Of a DNA stretch of 64,000 nt, positions 45,801 to 53,678 are shown piece by piece. Source of the stretch: Deinococcus sp. KSM4-11 (GTDB taxonomy: Bacteria > Deinococcota > Deinococci > Deinococcales > Deinococcaceae); assembly GCF_004801415.1 (NCBI RefSeq), contig NZ_SSNX01000002.1:310001-374000 (forward strand), read 5' to 3'. Below the pieces are notes generated by a model. The model saw only the letters and a list, made by a program, of their open reading frames with translations, searched no databases and had not been told where the DNA came from. Both the position numbers and the translations under genes were made by a program. Position 1 is the first letter of the stretch. Each line of letters begins with the position of its first letter.

Positions 45801-46401
45801 GCTGGAGGCACTCGACCGGCGCCTGCGGCCAGCCGAAGCGTTCACGGCGGGCCACCTCCTTCAGATGGAATGGGCCCGGCTGGCCCGCGTACAGGGCCAG
45901 CCGCAGGACGCCGTCGACCGGCTAAAGGCGCTGGAACTCGGTACCGGGAGCCTCAATCCACTCCACCGGGAGGGTGCCGCGCTGCTGCTGGGGCAAGTCC
46001 TGGTTGCGCTGGGCGATCTGGAGGGAGCCCGCGCGGCCGTAACGGGATGTGCGGCCACTCCGACCCTGCGGGCAGGAGCGCTGTGTGTGACGCTGCAGGC
46101 CGGGCAGTCCCCGGAAGACCTGCTGGACGAAGCGCAGCGCCTCCTCGCCAGCGGGAGGGTCGATCCCGTGCAGGAACTGGAGCTTCACTGGACGCTGGCA
46201 GGCGTCCTCGCCCCTGCCCACCCAGAGGCCGAACGGCACAGAGAGGCTGCGCGGAACCTGGCCCGGCAGCTCAGTGCCACGCTCGAAGCCCAGCAGCAGC
46301 AGCCATTTCTTTTGTATGTCCAGGCCATCGCATCGGCCCCTGGAGCAGGTATGGCTGTTCCCCAGGACAGCTTGTCGTCAGTTGTAAACCCCGACCACTA
46401 A
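42847..46401 (+). CDS. Large transcriptional activator: BTAD domain, AAA ATPase, TPR array
   Basis: The protein is 1,184 aa from the ATG at 42847. Residues ~5-75 look like the winged helix of SARP/OmpR-type activators (TLKLLGAPQLTLAG...RTLAILTYLAL). Residues ~85-220 form the bacterial transcriptional activation (BTAD) helical repeat, ending FRMLLHSELGLEPLPDTQ. A STAND-type ATPase follows, with Walker A GPPGVGKT (about 281-288) and Walker B-like LCDDLHWADPST (about 386). From about 620 to the end are helical tetratricopeptide-like repeats. Such proteins sense an unknown ligand through the repeats and activate transcription. The divergent globin gene is a likely target. It has no C-terminal LuxR domain. 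Confidence 0.85.
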   Translation: MDGDTTLKLLGAPQLTLAGRHIRPPTQRTLAILTYLALEGPTRRERLADLLWSGSRLSVRQELYRLSHSAAAPALVIEPDKVALAGDVWVDATAFLQACAGGQDGPALALYQGTLLDDLQPDGEPFASWLGAWRERLEDQWRDALTRQAAAQEAAGDLRGALALLLQVLSRDPLQERHQRDVIRLHGLLGERERALERFERFRMLLHSELGLEPLPDTQQVAERVRQAPRSVSGEVPAPPPTALLDDAAHTGQPSLAPPLIGRREAWQGLERAGPGLTVLVGPPGVGKTRLASDFAATFGPVLVVSCQEVAQDTPLYPVAETLRAALNDPAARARLEALDVLWQGEVARLVPEFPAAPPPEAEGRVRFVEGLARALTAAAGPGGTVLCDDLHWADPSTVLVLSHLARRVGSESGLTRLLATARPEELAQHPAVQAALSGLRREGRVVVHTLTGLDEADVSNLVQALSGMGGAVLFSRRLHRATAGNPLFVLETLRFLFETGNLQAGASGWSSPFDAATLDYAELPIPPEVRGVVLERAARLGAECRRLLEAASLAAEGFTLMDLADTLALSEWEALGSLERLLDAGMLEASAGGYRFSHDLLRRAVADDLSLERRRLLHRRLAQSFERSGAAPARVAEHLEAAGTPAQAVVWRRRAAQSATQVYAYAEALGHYALAIRASDDPETLYALRLAQVDLLSILDDRVAAERELDALRALAAQLGSAEKRAEVAVRTCVLLDQAGRWLEAQPVAEAAALEAGLSPGLRAAVLRCLGQVYQRQQAFGQAERLFLEGLALPEVPAERRAPLHSSLAYCALDRGDLTAAAEHNRQAQASWQLAQDRRGLAIAHNTAARLFMLRGELEPALGELRAACELAQTIGNVYMQKSFLANLVHVLAEDGRLEEAVEALQQGLEMVREQVDLQGEAVLQHRLGDVQWLRGRLGAALRAYQQARSLADACGQVEEQFYARLAEVHARLAIHDLRDLPDQLEALDRRLRPAEAFTAGHLLQMEWARLARVQGQPQDAVDRLKALELGTGSLNPLHREGAALLLGQVLVALGDLEGARAAVTGCAATPTLRAGALCVTLQAGQSPEDLLDEAQRLLASGRVDPVQELELHWTLAGVLAPAHPEAERHREAARNLARQLSATLEAQQQQPFLLYVQAIASAPGAGMAVPQDSLSSVVNPDH

Positions 46402-46498
46402 CGGCAAAGTCAATCCTCCAGGTGATGGAGAGGAGTCACCGCACCAACAGTGCAGCCCCAGCTTTCGCCGGGGCCAGGTCAGTCAGGGCACTGGGTGC

Positions 46499-47260
46499 TC
46501 AGAGCGTGGGCTTGTTGGTGGTGGCTTTGATTTCGACGTGGTACTTGATGTAGTAGTTCCAGTTGCTGTACCACGACCCGTTCTTGAACATGTGCAGTGT
46601 GGCGGCGCTCGTTCTGGCACCGTTGGCCGTGACGGACATCAGCCCGGCGTTCCCCAGGACGTCATCCTTGTCACCCGACATGAAGACATTCAGGATGCCG
46701 GTAGCCGCGCCGACAATGCCTGAGACGTAGGCCTGTCCCGTGAGCGACGAGATCGTGGCCGCGGTGGTGTTGGCCGTGGCCATCACCGAGGCGCCGACCA
46801 CGGCCCAGTCTTTGGCACAGTCCTCGTCGTAGGCGGCCATCTGGCCGTAGACCTCGGCGTTGGCAGGCACCACCTCGTCGAACATCACGTACCCCAGCTG
46901 ATGGATTTCGCCAGCGTGGTCGTTCACGTCGATGGGCGGCGCGTTGAGGAAGGAGCGGGAAACCTTGACGCCGTTGGGCTTCTGAACGGCAAGCGTCCCT
47001 AGGGTGTAGAACTCGTCGGCGCCCGACACGTCCTCGGTGTCCGTCGACTGCACCGAGTCGATGATGTACCGAACCCGGTAGTTGACCGGCAGGGCCTGAG
47101 CTCCGAGCCCCGCGGGCTGTCCGGTGGGGTCGACGCCTGCAGGCTCTGCATTCTGTACGGCGCCCTGGGGGGCAGGAGCGAGGGGCGCCGGGGCGGTGCC
47201 GCAGGCGGCGAGGGAGATCAGCAGGGCGGTGGCGGGCACAAGAGCGGTGAGTTTGAACAT
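46499..47260 (-). CDS. Lipoprotein of unknown function
   Basis: The protein is 253 aa from the ATG at 47260, behind an AAAGGA site; longer upstream frames lack support. The signal is a classical lipobox (LLISLAAC), then a Pro/Ala-rich linker. The mature part is beta-rich (NYRVRYIIDSVQSTDTEDVSG, DEFYTLGTLAV) with a Gly/Ala-rich helical middle (GIVGAATGILNVFMSG) and a C-terminal SNWNYYIKYHVEIKAT. No family is recognised. It should be attached to the envelope. It ends close to the convergent BTAD regulator. Confidence 0.7.
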   Translation of the reverse strand: MFKLTALVPATALLISLAACGTAPAPLAPAPQGAVQNAEPAGVDPTGQPAGLGAQALPVNYRVRYIIDSVQSTDTEDVSGADEFYTLGTLAVQKPNGVKVSRSFLNAPPIDVNDHAGEIHQLGYVMFDEVVPANAEVYGQMAAYDEDCAKDWAVVGASVMATANTTAATISSLTGQAYVSGIVGAATGILNVFMSGDKDDVLGNAGLMSVTANGARTSAATLHMFKNGSWYSNWNYYIKYHVEIKATTNKPTL

Positions 47261-48107
47261 GATCGGTCCTTTTGACGCGGATGAGGGCTGTGCGGCTGCA
47301 CAGACAGGAGGAAGGGCGCGCGGTGATGTCACTCCGGGTCGGTCTGAGGGCTTGGGCAGGAACAGTCCTCCCTGGGCACAGACCAGGAGGTCTGCACCGA
47401 TGTGTGGGGGCGACAGGTCGGGGATGAAGGCGCTCCAGTTCGGATCTTGGCTGGGGTTGAGCGCTGAACACACCATAGGAACCCTCCCGTTACAGTGCCG
47501 TCGCCGCACCCGCACGCTCCTGTGACGCCCCTCTGACGTCCCGTGGGGCCATGGACAGGTGATTGGGAGCCCAGTGGGTTTCGTGACTGCCCACGATCGC
47601 CCACTGTGAAAGGAAGACCCAGGTCTGGAGATGGTCTGGAGTCAATGGCGATGACGTGCTGGACAGGAAACGGCCGTCAAGGGATCCAGCACAACACGGA
47701 CACCGGAAAACGGAGGTCTATGGGCATCACTCCGAACATCGCTGATCTTCAGGGTGGCCCAACCGCCACATCAAGGCGATGTTTCCATCCATCGCCTGGA
47801 TACGGCACAGCTCGTTTCGGACAGGCGTGTTGCCGTGATTACCGCCAGAACGGCGAGTCCCGACGACCTCAGTCCAGCTGAACCTGGCATCAGCGCACCT
47901 GACGCCAACAGACGTCTCGTCGACTGGGCCACCGGAATCCACCACTGACAGCCCAGGGGCTACTCCTCTGCCATCCTGGCGCCTTTGTCTCTAAGCAAGC
48001 TCCTGGTGAGCAGCACCCGCACTACCTTGAACTGGAGCGGTGTTCCTCTCCTGATGTCACCGGCAGGGAACCTCGACGCCCGGCGGCCATACGGCGGTCT
48101 GGTGCGG
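47261..48107. other. Intergenic region with weak open frames
   Basis: About 850 bases. A 64-codon plus-strand frame at 47754-47948 (VSIHRLDTAQLVSDRRVAVIT...) has fair composition and might be a small gene or remnant, but it has no ribosome site. Nothing else is supported. Confidence 0.3.
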
Positions 48108-48134
48108 TTGAGAGGCGCCGGTGACGCCTACACT
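48108..48134 (+). promoter_or_regulatory. Leaderless-type promoter of the methyltransferase gene
   Basis: TTGAGA at 48108-48113 and TACACT at 48129-48134. The -10 box ends 7 nt before a GTG at 48142 that begins the expected N-terminus. Confidence 0.4.
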
Positions 48135-48141
48135 GCGACCC

Positions 48142-48995
48142 GTGAGCGAGCAGACGCACAGTCATACGGCGTGCGGAGTGGCGTTCCTGCGCGCCGCCCC
48201 ACCTTGCTCGACCCACCGCCGCACCTGCTGGACGATGCCGTGACCCTCCAACTCCTCGCCCCGCAGGCCATCCAGCACCTTCGAGAGCACCGGGGGCAGT
48301 ACCAGACGGAGGCCTCCCGGGCGCTGCGGGCCCATGTCGTGTTCCGCAGCCGCTTCGCCGAGGACCGCTTGCATGACGCCCTGAAACGCGATGTGCGCCA
48401 ACTGGTTGTCCTGGGAGCGGGTCTGGACACCTTCGCATACCGGCAGCCCCACTGGGCCGATGACCTCCGCATCTTCGAGGTTGACCACCCCGGCACCCAG
48501 ACCCTCAAGCGCCAGCGTCTTCAAGCGGCCCAGATCGGACTGCCGGACAACCTTCGCTTCGTCCCAACCGACCTGGAGGATGAGGCTTGGTCCGGCAGCC
48601 TGCACCTGGTCGGATTCCGGGCTGACCTCCCGACCTTCGTGTCCTGCCTCGGCGTCACGATGTACCTGACCCGCCCCTCCGTGGAGGGCCTGCTGCGCTG
48701 GGCCGCTCAGCTGGAGGTCGGAAGTGACGTGGCCGTGTCCTACATGCGCCGGGGCCGCCTCGGCCTTGAAAGTCAGGCGCTGGCCCAGCGTCTCGTTGAG
48801 GTGGGCGAGGCACTGAAGACAGCCTTTGATCCGTCTGAACTCTGCGAGCTCCTTCGAACCGTGGGCTTCGATCAGGTCGGCGGGCCCCCGCATGCGGAGG
48901 TGGTACAGCAGTATGGGCCACCCCATGCGCTGGCGTTGCCGCTCCCCCGGCATCCCGACGTGGCCTACGCGACCCGCGTGAACGCCTTCTTTTGA
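48142..48995 (+). pseudogene. SAM-dependent methyltransferase (TIGR00027/PPM1-like), one-base frameshift
   Basis: From the GTG at 48142 the sequence reads SEQTHSHTACGVAFLRAA. One frame over it continues TLLDPPPHLLDDAVTLQLLAP to the stop at 48995. The join is at a C4 tract (48197-48200), where one missing base explains the shift. The rest is intact: RSRFAEDRLHDALKRDVRQLVVLGAGLDTFAYR, the SAM-binding motif typical of the family, and IFEVDHPGTQTLKRQRL. The family methylates carboxyl or other groups in secondary metabolites. Annotation pipelines may instead choose the in-frame start at 47985, which would give a spurious N-terminus. It could be a base error rather than a dead gene. Confidence 0.7.
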
Positions 48996-49344
48996 CGCCG
49001 TTGAACATCAGATGGTGGTGTGACGGCTGCAAGGCGAGTCCTCGCAGCTGCACAACGTGGCAGAACAGCACCACCCCCACTTCAGATCTCGGAGCTCCTC
49101 CGCTTGACCAGGACTGACCCCTCCCGCTGGATGTACATCCACCGCACGTCGAATCAGCTCCGGTGCGCGCAGAGATGGTCATGTGCGTGTCCGACCGGCT
49201 CACTCTGGTGAAGGCGGACGTGAATCCGAGCAACGACAGTAACCGGCTGGGCTAAAAAGCTGGCCCCGTCCCGTGAGCGCATTGATGATGTGGAGTTCAC
49301 GCAAGCCCAGGGTTCCGGGCAAGGCACGCACGGTACCGTCACGC
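48996..49344. other. Intergenic region
   Basis: About 350 bases with no supported gene. TACCGT, 8-9 nt before the yidD ATG, is a weak -10-like box. Confidence 0.3.
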
Positions 49345-49644
49345 ATGAACCTCCTGACACCCGCCCTCCTGCTCTCCATCGACGCCTACCGGCAGTGGCT
49401 GTCCCCGCTCAAGGGCTTCCGGTGTGCGCACGCCGCGTTCTATGGCGGGGAGTCCTGTTCGGCTGCCGTGCAGCGCCTGATCGCACAGCAGGGTCTGGCT
49501 GGGAGTCGCCAAGCGATTGCGGCACGTTTCCAGGCGTGCCGTCAGGTGTCCGGGCACCTCCAGGCGGTGCAGGGGACGGGTGGCGCGCGGGTGCAGGGCA
49601 TGTGCTGCTGTGGGCCAGTGCCCCTTCCCTTCCGCTGCGGTTGA
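49345..49644 (+). CDS. yidD: Membrane protein insertion efficiency factor YidD
   Basis: The protein is 99 aa from the ATG at 49345. The YidD signature is present: a short hydrophobic/amphipathic N-terminus, AYRQWLSPLKGFRCAHAAFYGGESCSAAVQRLI, where family members usually have SP..G..CRF.P.CS.YA. The usual 'PTCS' is replaced by GGESCS, so the cysteine pair is kept. The C-terminus has an extra CCCGPVPLP tail. YidD helps YidC insert inner-membrane proteins and is normally near rnpA, rpmH and yidC. Here it stands alone, so it may be an additional paralogue. Confidence 0.75.
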   Translation: MNLLTPALLLSIDAYRQWLSPLKGFRCAHAAFYGGESCSAAVQRLIAQQGLAGSRQAIAARFQACRQVSGHLQAVQGTGGARVQGMCCCGPVPLPFRCG

Positions 49645-49703
49645 GGCCCACGGTTGTCCGACGCGTTCCGCTCGGGGGCCAGTGATGAGCGCGGCGTCAC
49701 CGC

Positions 49704-50350
49704 TTACCCAGCGTGTCGTGCTCCCGCTGGCCGGAGCACAGCCGTGCTGCGGGGCGCCAAGGCGCTCAGCTCCAGCTGTCCACCCGAAACCCGGAACCCT
49801 TGGCCGCTCAGCCGACCGGCCCACGGAGCGTCGGCCTCGCCCATCCACGGAACGCTGATCCCATTGGGCACGTAGGTGTTGTTCACCACCACCAGCGAGC
49901 GCGCATCTCCCAGGCAGCGCTCGTACACCACCATGCGGTCATCCGCGTGCCGCAGGTGGACGATGCCCCGGCGCAGTTCCACATGGGCACGGCGCAGGGC
50001 AATCAGTTGCCGCACGTGCTCCCGGAGCTCCGCATGCCACTGCGCCTGCTGCCAGACCATCGGCCGGCGGCAATCGGGGTCGTTGGCCCCCTGCCTGCCG
50101 TTCTCGTCGCCGCAGTAGATCAGTGGCGTACCGGGGGTGGTGAGCAGCAGCGTGTACAGGAGTTTCACGCTTTGGATGTCCCCACCGCACTCGGTCAGCA
50201 CGCGGCCGGTGTCATGGCTGCCCTTCAGGGTCAGCATGCCGGCCTCCATGCCGCGCGGGGCGCGTTCGCGCAGGGTCTGCCAGGCGCGCGAAGGCGTCGG
50301 CGGTCAGGGCGTTCTTGACGCGGATTTCCCGCTTCTGGAACGTATTCACG
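49704..50350 (-). pseudogene. C-terminal remnant of a GH13 alpha-amylase-family enzyme
   Basis: The minus strand encodes VNTFQKREIRVKNALTADAFAR, then one base out of frame WQTLRERAPRGMEAGMLTLKG, SHDTGRVLTE, LLLTTPGTPLIYCGDENG and WQQAQWHAELREHVRQLIALRRAHVELRRG, ending in a small beta domain. The order (catalytic-barrel end SHDT, then GTPLIYCGDE, then the RRAH.ELRRG linker) is that of GH13 amylases and neopullulanases. The N-terminal two thirds with the catalytic Asp and Glu are gone and a frameshift lies near 50285, so this is a dead fragment. Confidence 0.72.
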
Positions 50351-50551
50351 CCCACGACGACCGGCTGGCTGAGCTGGCCCGCGATTAGGGAGGATTTCCG
50401 TGGATCTACACCATCTGAACCGCCCGCAGTCCAAGCGGCCCCAATCCAGCGCAGTCGTCAGCCCGCGGTGATGGAGCGATTTCCCTGCGCCAACCGCTCT
50501 GTGCCACCGACAGGAGCCGCTGCTGACGGTGAAGGTGTAGCCCCTACGTCT

Positions 50552-51760
50552 TCACGCGGGCAGGCAGGCGGGCTGGGTCGCGCCCGGGATGCGCTGCGTC
50601 ACCATGCCCGTGTGCACGTCAATCACCAGCAGCGTGAACGTCGAGGTCGGCGGCATGAATTGGTTCATGGCGCTCAGATCGGCCAGTTTCGGCTGCGCCA
50701 CGCTGATCGCCACGAGCCGACTGTCCGCGAGCCAGCATGCCCCGCCCAGCACGCTCGTCTGCCCCTTTGGCGGCGTCAGGGCCTTCAGGGCCAGCCGAGT
50801 CTTCGCCGTCACGTCTGCGATCTCGCCTGTCGTGGACACCTGGTCGTTGCTCACGTGCCGGGTGTTCAGCAGCAGCAGCGTCCGCCCATCCGGCGAGGGC
50901 ACCACCTCCAGCGCGCTGCCCTCGAAGGTGCCCAGCCAGCCCAGGGCGCTCAAGGTCACGTCCGAGACCTGCACCTGGAACACCGCCATGGTCGTGGCGC
51001 CTCCACTGCCCACCCCCCACCCGGCGTTCGTGGCGAAATACACGCGCCGGCCGTCGCGGGTCACCTGCGGCGGCGTGACCACCCAGTTGCCATCCTGCGC
51101 CTGCGCCTTCGGGTCGAGGGCGGCTGTGAACGCCGTCAGGGCGGGCTGCCGGCGCAGCGCGGCCATCACGTTCCCCGGCAGGCGGCGGCTGAAGACCTCG
51201 GTGCCGGGGCGTGCCCCGGGGCCGTAGAGCAGCACGCCAGGGTCGTCCGGCGACTGGATGCTGCCCAGCGTGGCCGTCACGTCGCCATCCCTGGACGTCG
51301 TCTGGGACAGCGGCGTCTGGTTGGGAAGAACCGACTTGTGCGTGACGAGGTTCCAGCCGACGGTGCCGCTGTCCGTCCCGGCGATCAAGGTGCGGCCGTC
51401 GCCCTCCCAGGTCAGCCAGCGGGCCGGCAATCGGGCCAGGGATCGGTCGGGCACCAGGGTCGACAAGGCAGCGGCGGCCGTGTACGGCCGTTTGCTCAGG
51501 TAAGGGGTCAGAAGCGGTGCTGTGTCGGCGTTCACGTCAGCGCCGGGCGGGCCGGTCAGGAAGGCGAGGGTGCCACTGGCGGGCGACGCGGCCAGGAGCA
51601 CCGCTCCCTGGGAGGCGGGCACCCGCGTGGCCGGACGGGTCGCCCCGGCGCTGACCCAGACCTCACCGCCTTTCAGGTAGGCGACACGGGGGGCTGGAGT
51701 CGCGTCAGCGTGGCCCAGGGCCGTGCCGACGGCCAGCAGGGTTGTCAGGAGTCGTGGCAT
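50552..51760 (-). CDS. Secreted beta-propeller-like protein, unknown function
   Basis: This 402-aa protein has a signal peptide (MPRLLTTLLAVGTALGHADA). The mature part is a run of four-stranded sheets: AYLKGGEVWVSAG, GAVLLAASPASGTLAFLTG, LTWEGDGRTLIAGTDSGTVGW, QVTRDGRRVYFATNAGWG, EVVPSPDGRTLLLLNTR and FTLLVIDVHTGMVTQRIPG. The 'SPDG-R-L/I' pattern is that of TolB/WD40-like propellers, which bind proteins or ligands. No catalytic motif is seen. It stands alone between an amylase remnant and a divergent acetyltransferase. Confidence 0.7.
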   Translation of the reverse strand: MPRLLTTLLAVGTALGHADATPAPRVAYLKGGEVWVSAGATRPATRVPASQGAVLLAASPASGTLAFLTGPPGADVNADTAPLLTPYLSKRPYTAAAALSTLVPDRSLARLPARWLTWEGDGRTLIAGTDSGTVGWNLVTHKSVLPNQTPLSQTTSRDGDVTATLGSIQSPDDPGVLLYGPGARPGTEVFSRRLPGNVMAALRRQPALTAFTAALDPKAQAQDGNWVVTPPQVTRDGRRVYFATNAGWGVGSGGATTMAVFQVQVSDVTLSALGWLGTFEGSALEVVPSPDGRTLLLLNTRHVSNDQVSTTGEIADVTAKTRLALKALTPPKGQTSVLGGACWLADSRLVAISVAQPKLADLSAMNQFMPPTSTFTLLVIDVHTGMVTQRIPGATQPACLPA

Positions 51761-51982
51761 GGGAGCACTGTGCCCTCACCAGCGTGATTGGAGCATGATG
51801 GACTACTGGCACCCCTATGGTGTACAGGCCAGTGGGGCACACACCACTGGATGGAGCTCTCACGACGCGCCACCATCCGCGCGCCGTCCTGACGACGCTA
51901 CGGTATGGCCACCGCCGGTCATCCCGACCGCTGGATTCGCACGGTAGAGGTGCGCGGCACCGCCCTGTCCACTGAGGTTTTC

Positions 51983-52792
51983 ATGACTCCCCTGCACCTG
52001 CGCTCGCTGGGCTACCGCACCGATTCGATCTTCACGCGTTTTCACGGTCAGGTTGTCGACCTTGGCGACGCCGTGGCCCTCACCAACCCCTCCAGTCCGT
52101 CACAGTATTTCGGCAATCTGCTGGTCTTCCGTGAGCCCCCGCGCCCGGGCGACCGTCCGCGCTGGGAAGCGCTCTTCGCGTCGCACGTCGGCCAGCCGCC
52201 GACCACGCCTCACCGGCTGTTCGGCTGGGACGTGCCGGCTGCGCGAGTCCCTGAATTCCAGGAGTTCCTGGATGCGGGCTATCGCCTCGAGGAGAACTTG
52301 GTGATGTCCGCCCCGGCCCTGTCCCCTCCACCGCAGCCGAACCGGGCCGCCGACTACCGCGTGGTGCCGGACACGGACGAGGCCTGGGCACAGGCGCTGG
52401 AGACCCAGGTGGCCAGCCGCGAGGATGACTATGAGGAAGCGCCGTACCGGGCATTCAAGGCCGCCCACCTGCGTGGGCTGCGGGCCATGTGCCGGGCCGG
52501 ACTCGGTCAGTGGTACGGGGCGTACGTCGACGGCATCCTGGCGGCGGATCTCGGGGTGTTCACCGACGGTGCAGGGCTGCTGCGCTACCAGAGCGTCGGC
52601 ACCCATCCGGCGTACCGTCGCCAGGGCCTGGCCGGGTCGCTGGTGCAGTTCGCCGGGGCACACGCGCAGGCGCACTTCGGCGCACAGACCCTGGTGATTG
52701 TGGCCGACGACCACGGCGCTGCGAAACGGGTCTACGCCTCGGTGGGCTTCAGCGAAGCCGAGCGCCAGCAGCTCCTCCTGCAGGTACAGTAG
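51983..52792 (+). CDS. GNAT-family acetyltransferase
   Basis: The protein is 269 aa from the ATG at 51983, after GAGGTTTTC; the frame is open for another 26 codons upstream. The C-terminal ~130 residues carry the GNAT fold: YGAYVDGILAADLGVFTDG, then YQSVGTHPAYRRQGLAGSLV, the acetyl-CoA pyrophosphate loop (R-R-Q-G-L-A), and VIVADDHGAAKRVYASVGF. The N-terminal half (TPLHLRSLGYRTDSIFTRFHG) may be a degenerate second GNAT lobe. The substrate is unknown. Confidence 0.82.
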   Translation: MTPLHLRSLGYRTDSIFTRFHGQVVDLGDAVALTNPSSPSQYFGNLLVFREPPRPGDRPRWEALFASHVGQPPTTPHRLFGWDVPAARVPEFQEFLDAGYRLEENLVMSAPALSPPPQPNRAADYRVVPDTDEAWAQALETQVASREDDYEEAPYRAFKAAHLRGLRAMCRAGLGQWYGAYVDGILAADLGVFTDGAGLLRYQSVGTHPAYRRQGLAGSLVQFAGAHAQAHFGAQTLVIVADDHGAAKRVYASVGFSEAERQQLLLQVQ

Positions 52793-52919
52793 ATGTTCGT
52801 CCGGGTAAGACGCACCTCGAGCCATGCCCGTGACCACAGTTGGCACCGCCTGCCTCCCCACGTCACCGTCGCGGCCGCCGCGCCTCCTCGGAAGCAGGAG
52901 CAGATCGGTCGACCGCGTC

Positions 52920-53678
52920 TCAGTGCACCGGCCGAGCGAACTGCAGCGCCTGTCCAGTCGACGTGACCAGGGTGAGCAGCGCGCCGCCGACCTGAAAGGT
53001 ACGCACGTGCTGAAGGTCATTCAAATACGTCTGCTCCTGACGCTGCAGGTCAGGCGTCGCGCAGGCCCTCCGCGTCGCCGCCAGCGGGCCGATCGCCAGC
53101 GTGTCATCCTCCACGCTGAACCGGCCCATGAAGGTATTGCAGCCCCCGGAGCCGCTCACGCGGCCATCTGCGCCGAACCTGAGCGTCAGCGGCGTTCCCC
53201 CACCCGCGCCGACCAGCCGCCACTCCGTGATCAGGCTCCGCTCCGCGTCACTGCCATAGACGAAGGTGGCCCGCGCCTTCCCGGTCGTCAGGGTCAGGGT
53301 GGTGCCCTGCCGCACAAAGACCCGGGCCTGTGCCAGGACGTTCAGGTAGCGCTGCTCCGCCGCCATGACCTCTACTGGGCACAGGCGGCGGGTGGTGGCG
53401 ATGGCGCGCAGCTGAAGCGTCTGTGCTGTAAAGATCCCTGTCGTCTTGAAGGTGTTGCAGCCCGCGAAGCCGGACACCTGCGTGCCTTCGGCCGTGCTGA
53501 TCCCAGTGCCCAACAGCCGGAGGGTCGGCGCTCCCGGGCCACCGAAGGTGGACAGGCCAGACGCGTCCGTCAGACGGGTCAGTGTCCAGGTTCCGTCCGC
53601 AATCTGGCCACTCCCCGACTGGGCCGTCGCGGACACCCCCAGGACGCCTACGATCACCCCCCACCGGAGGCTGGTCAT
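52920..53678 (-). CDS. Exported protein with two META/HslJ domains
   Basis: The protein is 252 aa from the ATG at 53678, which overlaps the stop of the carboxylesterase gene (ATGA). A signal peptide (LRWGVIVGVLGVSATA) is followed by two META domains of ~100 residues. Each has a GCNTF-type centre (SGFAGCNTFKTTG and SGSGGCNTFMGRF), an RRxC motif (TTRRLCPVE and ATRRACATP) and a terminal strand of the LTL type. META domains occur in HslJ, linked to novobiocin resistance, and in surface proteins; their reaction is not known. Translational coupling to the esterase suggests the two act together outside the membrane. Confidence 0.85.
   Translation of the reverse strand: MTSLRWGVIVGVLGVSATAQSGSGQIADGTWTLTRLTDASGLSTFGGPGAPTLRLLGTGISTAEGTQVSGFAGCNTFKTTGIFTAQTLQLRAIATTRRLCPVEVMAAEQRYLNVLAQARVFVRQGTTLTLTTGKARATFVYGSDAERSLITEWRLVGAGGGTPLTLRFGADGRVSGSGGCNTFMGRFSVEDDTLAIGPLAATRRACATPDLQRQEQTYLNDLQHVRTFQVGGALLTLVTSTGQALQFARPVH

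Noticed and set aside
47985..48141. In-frame ATG start for the methyltransferase
   Set aside because: The protein from there lacks family similarity up to the TLLDPPPH block; the expected N-terminus is in another frame from 48142.
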